Assembly (NCBI GenBank): GCA_025353235.1
Contig: JANXQZ010000843.1
Location: 1 to 9,244 of the forward strand
DNA: 9,244 nucleotides
Direction of reading: 5' to 3'
Source of the DNA: Bryobacterales bacterium
GTDB lineage: Bacteria > Acidobacteriota > Terriglobia > Bryobacterales > Bryobacteraceae
Both the position numbers and the translations under genes were made by a program. This document shows, piece by piece, positions 1 to 7,066 of this stretch (positions are counted from its first letter, which is position 1; every line of letters begins with the position of its first letter). Below the pieces are notes generated by a model. That model was given only the letters and a program-made list of their open reading frames with translations, had not been told where the DNA came from and searched no databases.

Positions 1-16
1 TTAGCTCTTCGCTCAT
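1..16 (-). CDS. Possible 5' end of a leftward gene running off the left edge
   Basis: On the minus strand an ATG at 16-14 opens a frame reading Met-Ser-Glu-Glu-Leu before the window ends. A run of six G (minus strand, 28-23) lies six bases upstream and could serve as a weak Shine-Dalgarno sequence. Five codons cannot identify a product, and a chance ATG is quite possible. If real, this gene would be divergent from lysS and the region to its right would hold both promoters. Confidence 0.2.
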
Positions 17-435
17 CTATGTCCCCCCAGCACGGCATGTTTGGGACGGACTCCTACGATACTGCGCCTCTTCAAAGGCAGGAGTCGGTCGAGCCATGGC
101 ATAGCCGATTCGCATGATATCAATCCGCGACATGCACTCGCGATTGCCGGGATGCGCCCGGCTCAGATCATTGAGGCCTGGCGCGATGCAATAGTGCGAG
201 CGAGGCTGTCGTGGACGTTCCAACATCAAGTTAGGGTCAAATCTTTTACTGCCGGGCACCCTCTTAGCAGGTATACCGGGTCAGGCGTTCCGAGACGGAG
301 ATTGAGACGCGGGGCAATTCGTGGTTGCCGAGGAATCCCGCCCATCTGGACGGCCTGCTACGATCAACGTCGATGAAGGGCGGGGGTTTGATGCGAACCA
401 GCTTGTGATTGTGCAGATTGAGGACTGAGGGGCGG

Positions 436-478
436 AGCCGGCTGGAAAGCCGGCTGCAGCCAGGATTGGCTGCCCCAC
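436..478. repeat. Two-hairpin REP-like element, copy A
   Basis: Two perfect hairpins sit back to back with no gap. The first is AGCCGGCT (436-443) with loop GGAA, a GNRA-type tetraloop, closing on AGCCGGCT (448-455). The second is GCAGCCA (456-462) with loop GGAT closing on TGGCTGC (467-473). The right end reads CCCCAC (473-478). A second element of the same 43-nt length, same order and orientation, and same CCCCAC end occurs at 6229-6271 with different stem bases. This fits a dispersed intergenic palindromic repeat of the REP/small-MITE kind. Its role, if any, could be transcript ending or RNA stability. No transposase for it is visible here. Confidence 0.75.
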
Positions 479-568
479 AGAATAGCCGCAACCCAATCAG
501 GTTGTTGTAGTACAAAGCAGCATAACAAGCAAATAACGGCAGATCCATCTCAGGCTTGCAAGACAACA

Positions 569-649
569 TGGGGAGCCGCGGTTGATGCTCAACATGTGAC
601 CATCGGCCAGATGATGAAACATGTTGCCTCGGAGGATCGCGGCTCCCCA
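569..649. repeat. 81-nt nested inverted repeat upstream of lysS
   Basis: A perfect 12-bp inverted repeat bounds the element (TGGGGAGCCGCG at 569-580, CGCGGCTCCCCA at 638-649). Inside it lies a perfect 8-bp pair (CAACATGT at 590-597 with ACATGTTG at 619-626), and within that a 4-bp pair (CATC 601-604 with GATG 610-613). Small local alternatives also exist (GTTGA/TCAAC at 581-593; CCT/AGG near 627-635). It ends 47 nt before the lysS start. It could be a MITE-like insertion, a structured leader RNA, or a terminator of upstream transcription. I see no matching target-site duplication at its borders and no T-run after it. Confidence 0.7.
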
Positions 650-687
650 GTATTCTTATCGGCGCTTCTCTCGTTTTAAGATAGGTT

Positions 688-692
688 GAGGA
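688..692 (+). promoter_or_regulatory. Ribosome binding site supporting the TTG start of lysS
   Basis: GAGGA lies four bases before the TTG at 697. The frame is closed by a TAG at 682-684, so TTG 697 is the first usable start codon, and the Shine-Dalgarno match supports it. Confidence 0.6.
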
Positions 693-696
693 ATCC

Positions 697-2103
697 TTGT
701 CCATCGAAGACGAATTGTACGAACAGCGGCTCGCAAAAATTAGTCAGATCGAAGCGCTGGGATTCAAGGCCTACGGCCATCGGTTCGACTTTTCACACTC
801 GATCCCGCAGATCATCGCCGATTACTCGAATAAGACTGCCGAAGAGCTCGAAAACCCTCGCGTTACTGTTCGGGTGGCTGGACGGATCTTGACCATTCGC
901 CGGATGGGGAAGGCCGGGTTTGCCCACCTGATGCAAGATGGCGAACGGATGCAGGTGTACGTACGCAAAGATGCGGTTCCTGAGAAGGATTACGAACTGT
1001 ACCTGCTGCTCGACATTGGCGACATCATCGGGATTGATGGCTACTTGTTCCGCACGCGCACTGGCGAACTCAGCGTGCACGTGGAGAAACTCTACTTCCT
1101 CGCCAAGACCTTGCTGCCCCTGCCCGAAAAGTGGCACGGATTGGAGGACGTTGAGACGCGTTACCGCCAGCGCTATCTGGACATGATTGCAAACCCGGAA
1201 GTGCTCAAGGTTTTTAAGACACGTTCGAAGATCATCTCTTCCCTGCGAAGGCAGCTGGAATCGCACGGCTATCTGGAGGTGGAAACGCCCATGCTGCAAT
1301 CGATTTACGGCGGTGCAGCGGCGCGTCCGTTCATCACGCATCACAACGCTCTCGACATCGATCTGTATCTGAGAATCGCTCCGGAGTTGTACCTCAAGCG
1401 CTTGATAGTGGGGGGCCTGGAGCGCGTGTACGAGATCAATCGAAACTTCCGCAACGAAGGCATTTCTACGCGCCACAATCCGGAGTTTACGATGCTCGAG
1501 TTCTATCAGGCCTACACGGATATGAGCGGCATGATGGATCTCACGGGCGAGTTGCTCAAGCAGGTCGCCCTTGACGCAACGGGGTCGGCCATAGTCGAAT
1601 ACCAGGGCGAGCAGCTCGACTTTGGGAATATCCGCCGCATGTCGATGCGCGACGCGGTGGGAGACGCGACGTTATCTGGCCAGGCTCTCGTCGAGGCGTT
1701 TGAAAGGAACGTGGAAGCCACACTGATCCAGCCCACGCTGATCTTCGATTTTCCAGTGGAAGTCTCTCCTCTCTCGAAGCAGAAGCCGGACGATCCGGCG
1801 TTTGTGGATCGCTTCGAGCTGTTCGCCGCCGGGATGGAGATCGCGAATGCGTTTACGGAGTTGAACGACCCGATCGATCAGCGGCACCGTTTCGAGATGC
1901 AACTCAACGCCCGAGCCAGCGGCGACACTGAGGCGCATCAGATGGATGAGGACTACGTGCGCGCGCTCAGCTATGGCATGCCGCCTGCCGGAGGCGAAGG
2001 CATTGGAATCGATCGCTTGGCCATGCTGCTGACTAATTCCAAGTCCATCCGCGACGTGATTTTGTTCCCCTTGCTCCGGCCCACGAATGCTGCAGCGGTT
2101 TGA
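697..2103 (+). CDS. lysS: Lysyl-tRNA synthetase, class II
   Basis: Cytoplasmic enzyme that attaches lysine to tRNA-Lys using ATP. The 468 residues show the standard layout: an N-terminal helix, an OB-fold anticodon-binding domain (about 54-140), then the class II catalytic core. Motif 2 is plain at 243-265 ([13 protein letters not shown] followed by [11 protein letters not shown]). Motif 3 is at 433-462 ([16 protein letters not shown], then [12 protein letters not shown]). The lysine-site block PVEVSPL is at 353-359 and [11 protein letters not shown] at 381-391. The start is TTG with a nearby GAGGA. Compared with E. coli LysS (about 505 aa), roughly 30 residues are missing just after the MRDAV segment (about 317-330), where the usual helical insertion between motifs 2 and 3 lies. 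The frame is intact. The 3' end overlaps the next gene by 17 nt, so the two are probably cotranscribed. Confidence 0.97.
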   Translation: MSIEDELYEQRLAKISQIEALGFKAYGHRFDFSHSIPQIIADYSNKTAEELENPRVTVRVAGRILTIRRMGKAGFAHLMQDGERMQVYVRKDAVPEKDYELYLLLDIGDIIGIDGYLFRTRTGELSVHVEKLYFLAKTLLPLPEKWHGLEDVETRYRQRYLDMIANPEVLKVFKTRSKIISSLRRQLESHGYLEVETPMLQSIYGGAAARPFITHHNALDIDLYLRIAPELYLKRLIVGGLERVYEINRNFRNEGISTRHNPEFTMLEFYQAYTDMSGMMDLTGELLKQVALDATGSAIVEYQGEQLDFGNIRRMSMRDAVGDATLSGQALVEAFERNVEATLIQPTLIFDFPVEVSPLSKQKPDDPAFVDRFELFAAGMEIANAFTELNDPIDQRHRFEMQLNARASGDTEAHQMDEDYVRALSYGMPPAGGEGIGIDRLAMLLTNSKSIRDVILFPLLRPTNAAAV

Positions 2104-3313
2104 GTTTTTCGTAGCAAGCCGCTATCTGCGGGCCAAACGCAAGCAAGCCGTCATTTCGGTGATTACTGTAATTTCGATAGCGGGGGTCGCAGCCGGTGTT
2201 ATGGCGCTCGTGATCGCGCTGGCCATCAATAACGGCTTCCGAAACACGCTGCAGCGCAGCTTGCTGGGCGCGACGGCTCACATAACTTTGCAGGCCAAGG
2301 ATCCCGCCGATGGCATCCCGAACTGGCGCGATCTCGATCCCAAACTGCGCAAGCTGGAACATGTGGTGAGCGCTTCGCCGGGACTGTACGGGACTGTCCT
2401 GTTGACCGGTCCCTTGCAATCTTCTGGAGGAGTTCTGAAGGGTGTTCCTCTGGATCGTCCGCCTGACCTGCTTGCGAAGTTGAAGCAGGGTTCGTTCGCA
2501 CGCCTGAGCGACACTCGGGGCTTGCCGGGCATCATATTAGGAGCGCGCCTGGCACAGAGCACCGGGATGCTGCTGAACAGCGTGATCAACGTGATCAGTC
2601 CGCAGGGAGAATTGACTCCCATGGGACCGCACATTTCGCGCGTGCCCTTTCGCGTGGTGGGCATCTTCGAGACCGGCTTTTTCGATATCGATAATGGGTG
2701 GGCTTTTACCAGTTTGAAGTCGGCCCAACAATTGTTTGCCGTGCAGGATTTGGTGAGCACGATTGACTTGAAGCTTGATGATATTTATAGAGCGCCGGAA
2801 GTGGCCAAGGCAGCGGAGCGGGTGGCCGGTCCCAAGCTGGTCGCCAATACTTGGATGGAGCAGTTCCGTCAAATTCTGACGGCACTGAACATGGAGAAGA
2901 TCGTGACGGCCGTTACGATCGGGCTGATCCAGCTAGTGGGTGCGTTGAACATTCTGATCACGCTGATTATGATGGTGATGGAGAAGAATCGCGATATCGC
3001 GATTTTGATGTCGATGGGCGCGAGGCGTGAGCAGATCCGAAAAATTTTCATGGCGCAAGGAGTGCTGATCGGCGTGGTTGGCACGGTTATTGGCTTGACG
3101 CTGGGGTACTCGATTTCGTACTTTGCGGACCGGTACCACTGGCTGCCTTTGGATCAAGATGTTTATGCGGTCAGCTATGTGCCGTTCGCGGCGCGCTGGG
3201 TGGATGGGATCTGGATCGGGGCGACGGCCATTCTTGTAAGTTTCGTGGCGACGCTGTATCCGGCGCGGCGTGCGACGATGATTCTGCCAGTCGAGTCGCT
3301 GAGGTATGAGTAG
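2087..3313 (+). CDS. LolC/LolE-family ABC transporter permease (lipoprotein release)
   Basis: Inner-membrane permease of the LolCDE/MacB-FtsX type. In the Lol system the complex extracts mature lipoproteins from the inner membrane for transfer to the outer membrane. The 408 residues show the expected plan. A first membrane helix lies at about 21-49, preceded by the basic stretch RAKRK. A large periplasmic domain spans about 50-268. A FtsX-type module with three membrane helices follows (about 270-298, 321-345, 373-393). The cytoplasmic coupling segment is [23 protein letters not shown] at 299-321. The C-terminus [18 protein letters not shown] is typical of the family. The ATG at 2087 lies inside the end of lysS without a clear Shine-Dalgarno, suggesting translational coupling. 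No LolD-type ATPase gene follows, so the partner must be elsewhere. LolC and LolE cannot be told apart by eye, and Acidobacteriota often have one permease of this type. Confidence 0.9.
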   Translation: MLQRFEFFVASRYLRAKRKQAVISVITVISIAGVAAGVMALVIALAINNGFRNTLQRSLLGATAHITLQAKDPADGIPNWRDLDPKLRKLEHVVSASPGLYGTVLLTGPLQSSGGVLKGVPLDRPPDLLAKLKQGSFARLSDTRGLPGIILGARLAQSTGMLLNSVINVISPQGELTPMGPHISRVPFRVVGIFETGFFDIDNGWAFTSLKSAQQLFAVQDLVSTIDLKLDDIYRAPEVAKAAERVAGPKLVANTWMEQFRQILTALNMEKIVTAVTIGLIQLVGALNILITLIMMVMEKNRDIAILMSMGARREQIRKIFMAQGVLIGVVGTVIGLTLGYSISYFADRYHWLPLDQDVYAVSYVPFAARWVDGIWIGATAILVSFVATLYPARRATMILPVESLRYE

Positions 3314-3316
3314 ATC

Positions 3317-3559
3317 ATGGCGCGGGGATGGGAGAGCAAATCGGTTGAATCGCAGATCGAGTCGGCACAGGCCGAGTCGAAGTCCGGGAAGCCGCGCTTG
3401 ACGCCGGAAGAGGCGGCTCGGCTGAGAGAGCGGGAGAGTTTAGAGCTGTCAAGGAAGCGGGTTCTGCATGATTTGGGTTCGGCGGCGAATGTTCGGTATC
3501 GAGAGATTCTTCAGTCGGCGCTGGCCCATTTAGATAAGCAGTTGGCTGAATTGTTGTAG
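3317..3559 (+). CDS. Small hydrophilic protein of unknown function
   Basis: An 80-residue protein starting three bases after the permease stop. It begins MARGWESKSVESQIESAQ. Residues about 26-50 are strongly charged and likely helical (LTPEEAARLRERESLELSRKRV), and it ends in a second amphipathic helix (YREILQSALAHLDKQLAELL). There is no signal peptide, membrane segment, cysteine or recognised catalytic motif. Tight spacing to the upstream gene and plausible codon use argue that it is real. It looks like a conserved small cytoplasmic protein, perhaps coiled-coil forming, but I do not recognise a named family. Its immediate downstream neighbour is a broken hydrolase gene. Confidence 0.7.
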   Translation: MARGWESKSVESQIESAQAESKSGKPRLTPEEAARLRERESLELSRKRVLHDLGSAANVRYREILQSALAHLDKQLAELL

Positions 3560-3607
3560 AGTGCGAAATAATCTCGATTGGTTAAGCTCGCTTGGTCGCT
3601 TTTATAA

Positions 3608-3844
3608 GTTGACCCGCCGAAGAACGATACATTCGACGAGCAGTCGAAGAAAAAGCTCCTTGCTTGGTGGTTCAAGTATGGACAGCCGTACCGGCGGGAA
3701 CAGATCGAGCGGTTCCACGGCGGGGTCAAAAATTCGAAGGTGGTGGAATTGCACGGTACGACCCATGGCGGGTTTGTGTTCGAAGAGAACCAGCAAGCGA
3801 TCCTGATCCGCGAGATGCGCCGTTTCCTCGTTTCAGCTCAATAG
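3608..3844 (+). pseudogene. 3' remnant of an alpha/beta hydrolase gene
   Basis: The frame from 3608 to the TAG at 3842-3844 encodes 78 uninterrupted residues with no start codon near its beginning; a TAA at 3605-3607 precedes it. The peptide includes KKKLLAWWFKYGQPYRREQIERF and then KVVELHGTTHGGFVFEE, ending in REMRRFLVSAQ. The THGGF block is the catalytic-histidine region seen near the C-terminus of alpha/beta hydrolases (dienelactone-hydrolase or peptidase-like), after which such proteins finish with one helix, as here. The nucleophile elbow and the rest of the fold are absent upstream, where only 48 nt separate it from the preceding gene. This is best explained by a deletion that removed about the first three quarters of the gene. 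The lack of stops suggests recent loss. Confidence 0.7.
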
Positions 3845-4433
3845 TCGCTGGCTGAACGTTTATGGCAGTCTTTTACGTTTCACAAAGGAGCCTTTTTGGA
3901 GCACGCTTCGCACGCGACCAAATGAGCACCCACGAAGCCCTCGCTTACGCTTCGTTTTTCGACCCGCCATCAGACATACTCTGCTATGAAATGATACGGT
4001 CCGCGGGCGCTAATCAGACCTGTTTTCTACCTTTCTGACACTGTCTGCTCTGCTTCAACTGACGGCCGAACAGCGCGTGTCGAACAGCCTATCGGGATAC
4101 CGGACCTGCCCCCATGCGACCGCTAGACGCGACGCGTTTCCCTAATCGATTCCGGTTTGACGCCAACACCTCATCCTCCCCCATGGGAAACCCGGCGATC
4201 CGGTGCGAATAGAACAACCCGCTTGCAGTCATCTCGCTTCATTGATCGACATATAACACTCCGGCTTTTATTGTACGAAGCGGCTGTGCGCCAGATCGGT
4301 CCAGGAGTGCCGGAACGGCGACAGGATCGGACAACTCACACATCTGGGGGCCTCCGTTAAGCCGTGGCACGAAGATTGCCTTCTGCATGGGATAAAGTAA
4401 CAAGAGGGCCTCTTCGCGACGGCAAACTTATTT
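3845..4433. other. Long gene-poor gap before the POTRA gene
   Basis: About 590 nt in which no frame on either strand looks like a real protein. The longest frames (near 4157-4360, and on the minus strand 4268-4651) have compositions typical of shadows. The left part holds a terminator-like hairpin. The right part must carry the promoter of the POTRA gene, but I could not find well-spaced -35/-10 boxes. A TATAAC at 4252-4257 has its nearest TTGCAG 23 nt upstream, which is too far. No tRNA or riboswitch motif was recognised. The tail may include more DNA from the event that truncated the hydrolase. Confidence 0.55.
3932..3959 (+). terminator. Weak intrinsic terminator-like hairpin
   Basis: ACGAAGC (3932-3938) can pair with GCTTCGT (3949-3955) around a ten-base loop, and five T follow the GCTTCG core (3955-3959). 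The position, about 90 nt after the hydrolase remnant, suits the end of the lysS-permease transcript. The stem is short and the loop large, so the call is tentative. Confidence 0.4.
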
Positions 4434-6221
4434 ATGCGCATGATTGCAATTTTGGTGGCAGGCCTCTGCGTCTCGAGTCTCTTCGCGGCGGAGGAGGGCA
4501 CGGGGGGCATAGCTCCGGTTCCCCGCACTCCGGGGCTGGTCAAGTCCGTCACGGTCGACGGCGCGACCATCAAGGCTCGGTTCGTCACCCGCGTCGGCGA
4601 ACAGCTGGATCGTTCCCATCTGCGCAAAGACGTCCAATCCTTATGGAGCACCGGCCAGTTTCAGGACATTCGCGTTCGGACCGTTGAAGACATAGACGGC
4701 ACAGCGGTCGTGTTTGCCGTGGTGGAAAAGCCTAAGCTCTTCCTGCGCGATTTGCGGATGGAGCCCAACACGTTCGGGATGCAGCCAAGTTTGACGACCG
4801 GCACGCCGATCGATCCGCTCCGCGCTCAACAGGTGGCGGGTCAAGTACAGCGTCGCTTGGTAGAGCGCGGTTATGTCGACGCCACCGTAGAACCGGAACT
4901 GGTTCCGGTTGGGAAGAATAAAGCCGACTTGCTGATCCACGTCACGTCGGGCGATTCAGTCAAGGTTCAGGACGTGGAAATTGCGGGCGATACGATTTTC
5001 AAGGCCAAAGAGGTCCAGAACGCGCTCCAGGCTCTTCGAATCAAGAAGGTTATTCCGGGCATTCCAGGCATCTGGCACGGGTACACCATGCACCCGGCGT
5101 ACAGCGAGCAAGCGCTCCAGTCCGATTTGGCAAGGCTGCAGTCCTTCTATTTGGAGCGCGGTTATTTCGATGCGCGGGTGTCGGTGGACAACGCGAACGT
5201 CGACGGCGAAAGTGCCCACCTAAAGCTGTTCGTGAATCCAGGCCAGCATTATCAGGTGAAGCAGATCGAAGTGTCGGGCAAGGGAATGGACAGCAACATC
5301 CTCCGTTCCACAAATGGAATTTTCGTTGCGCGGGAATTGTGCAATTGCTTGATGCGCCAACGTAGGGAGGCGGAGAAGAAAGGCGTTGTCGACTTTAATG
5401 CCCGCCTGAATTTTCATCCGATCGAAGATGGCGAAGGGCATGACCCAATTGCCGACCTCACGGCGCAAGTGGACGAAGGACGAGCATATACGATTGGCCG
5501 CATCGATTTTCAGGGTTCGAAGCACTACAAAGAAGGCACGATTCGCCGGAACTTTCTGTTAGATGAAGGCGACGTTCTCGACCAGACGCAGCTTCGCAAG
5601 AGCTTGGCGCGGCTAAACCAGGCGCAATTGTTCGATCCCGTGGAGGAGACGCAGGTGGCCGTCAATACTGACGAGCTGACGGGCACGGCGAATATCGTAG
5701 TTCCCCTGCACGAACGCAAGCGGGGCATGTGGAATTTTTCAGGCCCGGTGGGTCCCATCAGCTTCGCCGGTCCGCTCCAATTTATGGTGGCGTCGCGCCT
5801 GCCGCCGTGGGGCCAAGGTCTGTTGGAGTTGTCAACTTACTATCTTTCGTTCAGCCTGATCGGGTATGCGCATCCGATTGCGAAGCTGCTGCCTGGGGCG
5901 TTTACGAAACAAGGGCTGTTGCCGGTGCTTTCGATGTTCCGGCCTTTTACGCCGGGCGAAGGCTGGAAATCTGGATTGCTGATTGCTCCCCAATTAGGCT
6001 GGCAGGCTACGGCCTACACTTACGCTACTACGCAAGTAACGTCGCGCTTGCTGCCCCTGATTCGGGGGGATAGCGGGTATGTTTCGCAATTGGCCGTCAC
6101 CTTTGAGCGGCAGGGCGGAGATGGCGTATTGCTTTGCGAGCCACCGAAGCCGAAGTATCAGAAGCTTAGGTTGGGCGCTGCGATGGTCTTGCAGATTGTT
6201 GCTTCGTCGCCTGGATTCTAA
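4434..6221 (+). CDS. Secreted five-POTRA protein, Omp85/BamA-like, with short C-terminal region
   Basis: A 595-residue exported protein. Residues 1-19 form a signal peptide (MRMIAILVAGLCVSSLFAA, likely cleaved before EEG). Five POTRA-like repeats follow at about 35-98, 101-172, 176-268, 272-351 and 352-427. Each shows the typical pattern of a beta start (KSVTVDG, QDVEIAG, KQIEVSG, GRIDFQG), a helix pair with LxRGYxDA or LNQAQLF, and a closing strand (VVFAVVE, ADLLIHV). In Omp85 proteins these periplasmic domains bind outer-membrane protein substrates or partners. BamA also has five and its barrel begins near residue 424. Here only about 168 residues remain after POTRA5. They begin GMWNFSGPVGPISFAGPLQF, lack a visible VRGY/VRGF barrel-lid motif, and end in phenylalanine, as many outer-membrane proteins do. 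It may be a small-barrel or specialised lineage-specific Omp85 relative, not the essential BamA. The start is one of two close ATGs (4434, 4440), and no strong Shine-Dalgarno is seen. Confidence 0.8.
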   Translation: MRMIAILVAGLCVSSLFAAEEGTGGIAPVPRTPGLVKSVTVDGATIKARFVTRVGEQLDRSHLRKDVQSLWSTGQFQDIRVRTVEDIDGTAVVFAVVEKPKLFLRDLRMEPNTFGMQPSLTTGTPIDPLRAQQVAGQVQRRLVERGYVDATVEPELVPVGKNKADLLIHVTSGDSVKVQDVEIAGDTIFKAKEVQNALQALRIKKVIPGIPGIWHGYTMHPAYSEQALQSDLARLQSFYLERGYFDARVSVDNANVDGESAHLKLFVNPGQHYQVKQIEVSGKGMDSNILRSTNGIFVARELCNCLMRQRREAEKKGVVDFNARLNFHPIEDGEGHDPIADLTAQVDEGRAYTIGRIDFQGSKHYKEGTIRRNFLLDEGDVLDQTQLRKSLARLNQAQLFDPVEETQVAVNTDELTGTANIVVPLHERKRGMWNFSGPVGPISFAGPLQFMVASRLPPWGQGLLELSTYYLSFSLIGYAHPIAKLLPGAFTKQGLLPVLSMFRPFTPGEGWKSGLLIAPQLGWQATAYTYATTQVTSRLLPLIRGDSGYVSQLAVTFERQGGDGVLLCEPPKPKYQKLRLGAAMVLQIVASSPGF

Positions 6222-6228
6222 TCGAACA

Positions 6229-6271
6229 GCGCCGGTTGCCAACCGGCGCGCAGGATGCCATCCTGCCCCAC
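6229..6271. repeat. Two-hairpin REP-like element, copy B, between convergent genes
   Basis: Two contiguous hairpins: GCGCCGGTT (6229-6237) with AACCGGCGC (6241-6249), then GCAGGATG (6250-6257) with CATCCTGC (6259-6266); the innermost bases must open to form loops. The right end is CCCCAC (6266-6271). Length, orientation, zero spacing between hairpins and the CCCCAC end match copy A at 436-478, while stem bases differ and stay complementary. It fills the 53-nt gap between the stop codons of the POTRA gene and the SDR gene, so it could act as a bidirectional terminator or mRNA 3'-end protector, although no T-run accompanies it. Confidence 0.75.
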
Positions 6272-6274
6272 TTC

Positions 6275-7042
6275 TTATTGCTCCGAATAGTTCCAGGTGA
6301 GGCCGCCGTCCACGAAAATCGTGGCACCGGTAATGTAGTCCGCATCTGCGGAAGCCAAAAAAACCGCCACGCCTGAAACGTCTTTCGGTTTGCCGAGCCG
6401 GGCGAGCGGGATGTTTTCCAGCAGAGCTTTCAGCTTCTCGGGATCGTTGAGAAGCTTCGTATTAATGGGCGTTTCAATCGCGCCGGGAGCGATATTGTTC
6501 ACGGTAATTCCGTAGGGTGCTAGCTCAATAGCCAGGTTGCGCATCATCATCTTCATGCCGCCCTTGCTGGCGCAATACGCTGTGAAATGCGGAAATGGAA
6601 GATCCTCGTGCACGGAGCTGATGTTGATAATCCGGCCTGCCACCTTCTTCGCCATCATGGTCTTGACAACTGCCTGAGCGGTAAAGAACGAGCCTTTCAG
6701 ATTCACGTCCATCACCATGTCGTAGTCGTGCTCCGTCACTTCCCAAAAGTCCGCGTGCTTCTCTACTCCTGCATTGTTTACCAGGATGTCGATCTGGCCG
6801 AAACGCTGCACTCCGGCATCGACCATCGCCTGAATCTCATCGAGCTTCGTGACGTCGGCTTGGCAACTAATGAAGTCCCGCCCGAGAGCTTTGACGGCGT
6901 CCTCGGTTTCTTTGGGGGCGTCCGTTGCGCTCCTGTAGTTGATGATGATGTGCGCGCCTTCCTGGGCGAGCCCGATCGCAATGCCTTGTCCGATGCCTTG
7001 GCTGCTGCCTGTGACGAGCGCAACCTTTCCTTCGAGTCTCAT
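6275..7042 (-). CDS. SDR-family oxidoreductase, glucose-1-dehydrogenase-like
   Basis: A 255-residue classical short-chain dehydrogenase/reductase, full length for the family, cytoplasmic, NAD(P)-dependent. The Rossmann dinucleotide motif TGSSQGIG is at 11-18, NNAG at 89-92, and the catalytic set is Asn114, Ser143, Tyr156 and Lys160 (YCASK). The PG motif is at 186-187 and the C-terminal FVDGG at 243-247. The segments NNAGVE, SSVHEDLPFPHF, ASKGGMKMMM and VNNIAPGAIETPIN closely resemble Bacillus glucose 1-dehydrogenases, so oxidation of glucose or a related sugar is a reasonable guess. SDR substrates are hard to predict from sequence. It starts 24 nt after the stop of the DUF2383 gene on the same strand, and no strong Shine-Dalgarno is seen. 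It converges on the POTRA gene with a palindromic repeat between the stops. Confidence 0.93.
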   Translation of the reverse strand: MRLEGKVALVTGSSQGIGQGIAIGLAQEGAHIIINYRSATDAPKETEDAVKALGRDFISCQADVTKLDEIQAMVDAGVQRFGQIDILVNNAGVEKHADFWEVTEHDYDMVMDVNLKGSFFTAQAVVKTMMAKKVAGRIINISSVHEDLPFPHFTAYCASKGGMKMMMRNLAIELAPYGITVNNIAPGAIETPINTKLLNDPEKLKALLENIPLARLGKPKDVSGVAVFLASADADYITGATIFVDGGLTWNYSEQ

Positions 7043-7066
7043 GGATTCTATTGTCGCAGCATCGTT

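Larger units (their letters stand above)
17..696. other. Gene-poor intergenic region upstream of lysS
   Basis: No reading frame here resembles a protein family I recognise. The open frames on both strands have unnatural composition (rich in Arg, Pro and Ser) and look like chance frames in GC-rich DNA. The region contains a minor GC hairpin (GCCGGG 146-151 pairing with CCCGGC 157-162, five-base loop) and two larger palindromic structures listed separately. I could not find a convincing sigma-70 promoter. It may be an ordinary spacer or a decayed gene too degraded to recognise by eye. Confidence 0.6.

Noticed and set aside
569..696. T-box or lysine riboswitch controlling lysS
   Set aside because: I see no T-box sequence, specifier arrangement or lysine-riboswitch core; only palindromes.
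264..704. 146-codon leftward frame upstream of lysS
   Set aside because: It reads through both palindromic elements, has no recognisable domain, and its composition looks non-coding.
793..1476. Long open frame on the strand opposite lysS
   Set aside because: Antisense to conserved LysS core motifs; its length follows from GC-rich codon bias and its product matches no family I know.
3561..3806. Rightward 81-codon frame just after the 80-aa gene
   Set aside because: It is Arg/Ser-rich and overlaps, in another frame, the clear C-terminal hydrolase sequence with its THGGF motif, so it is a shadow.
3884..3897. AAAGG/CCTTT hairpin with following T as a terminator
   Set aside because: The full stem would leave a two-base loop, and the workable stem is only four weak pairs.
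4223..4257. Sigma-70 promoter (TTGCAG and TATAAC) for the POTRA gene
   Set aside because: The spacer is 23 nt, well beyond the usual 16-18, and the -10 lies about 180 nt from the start codon.
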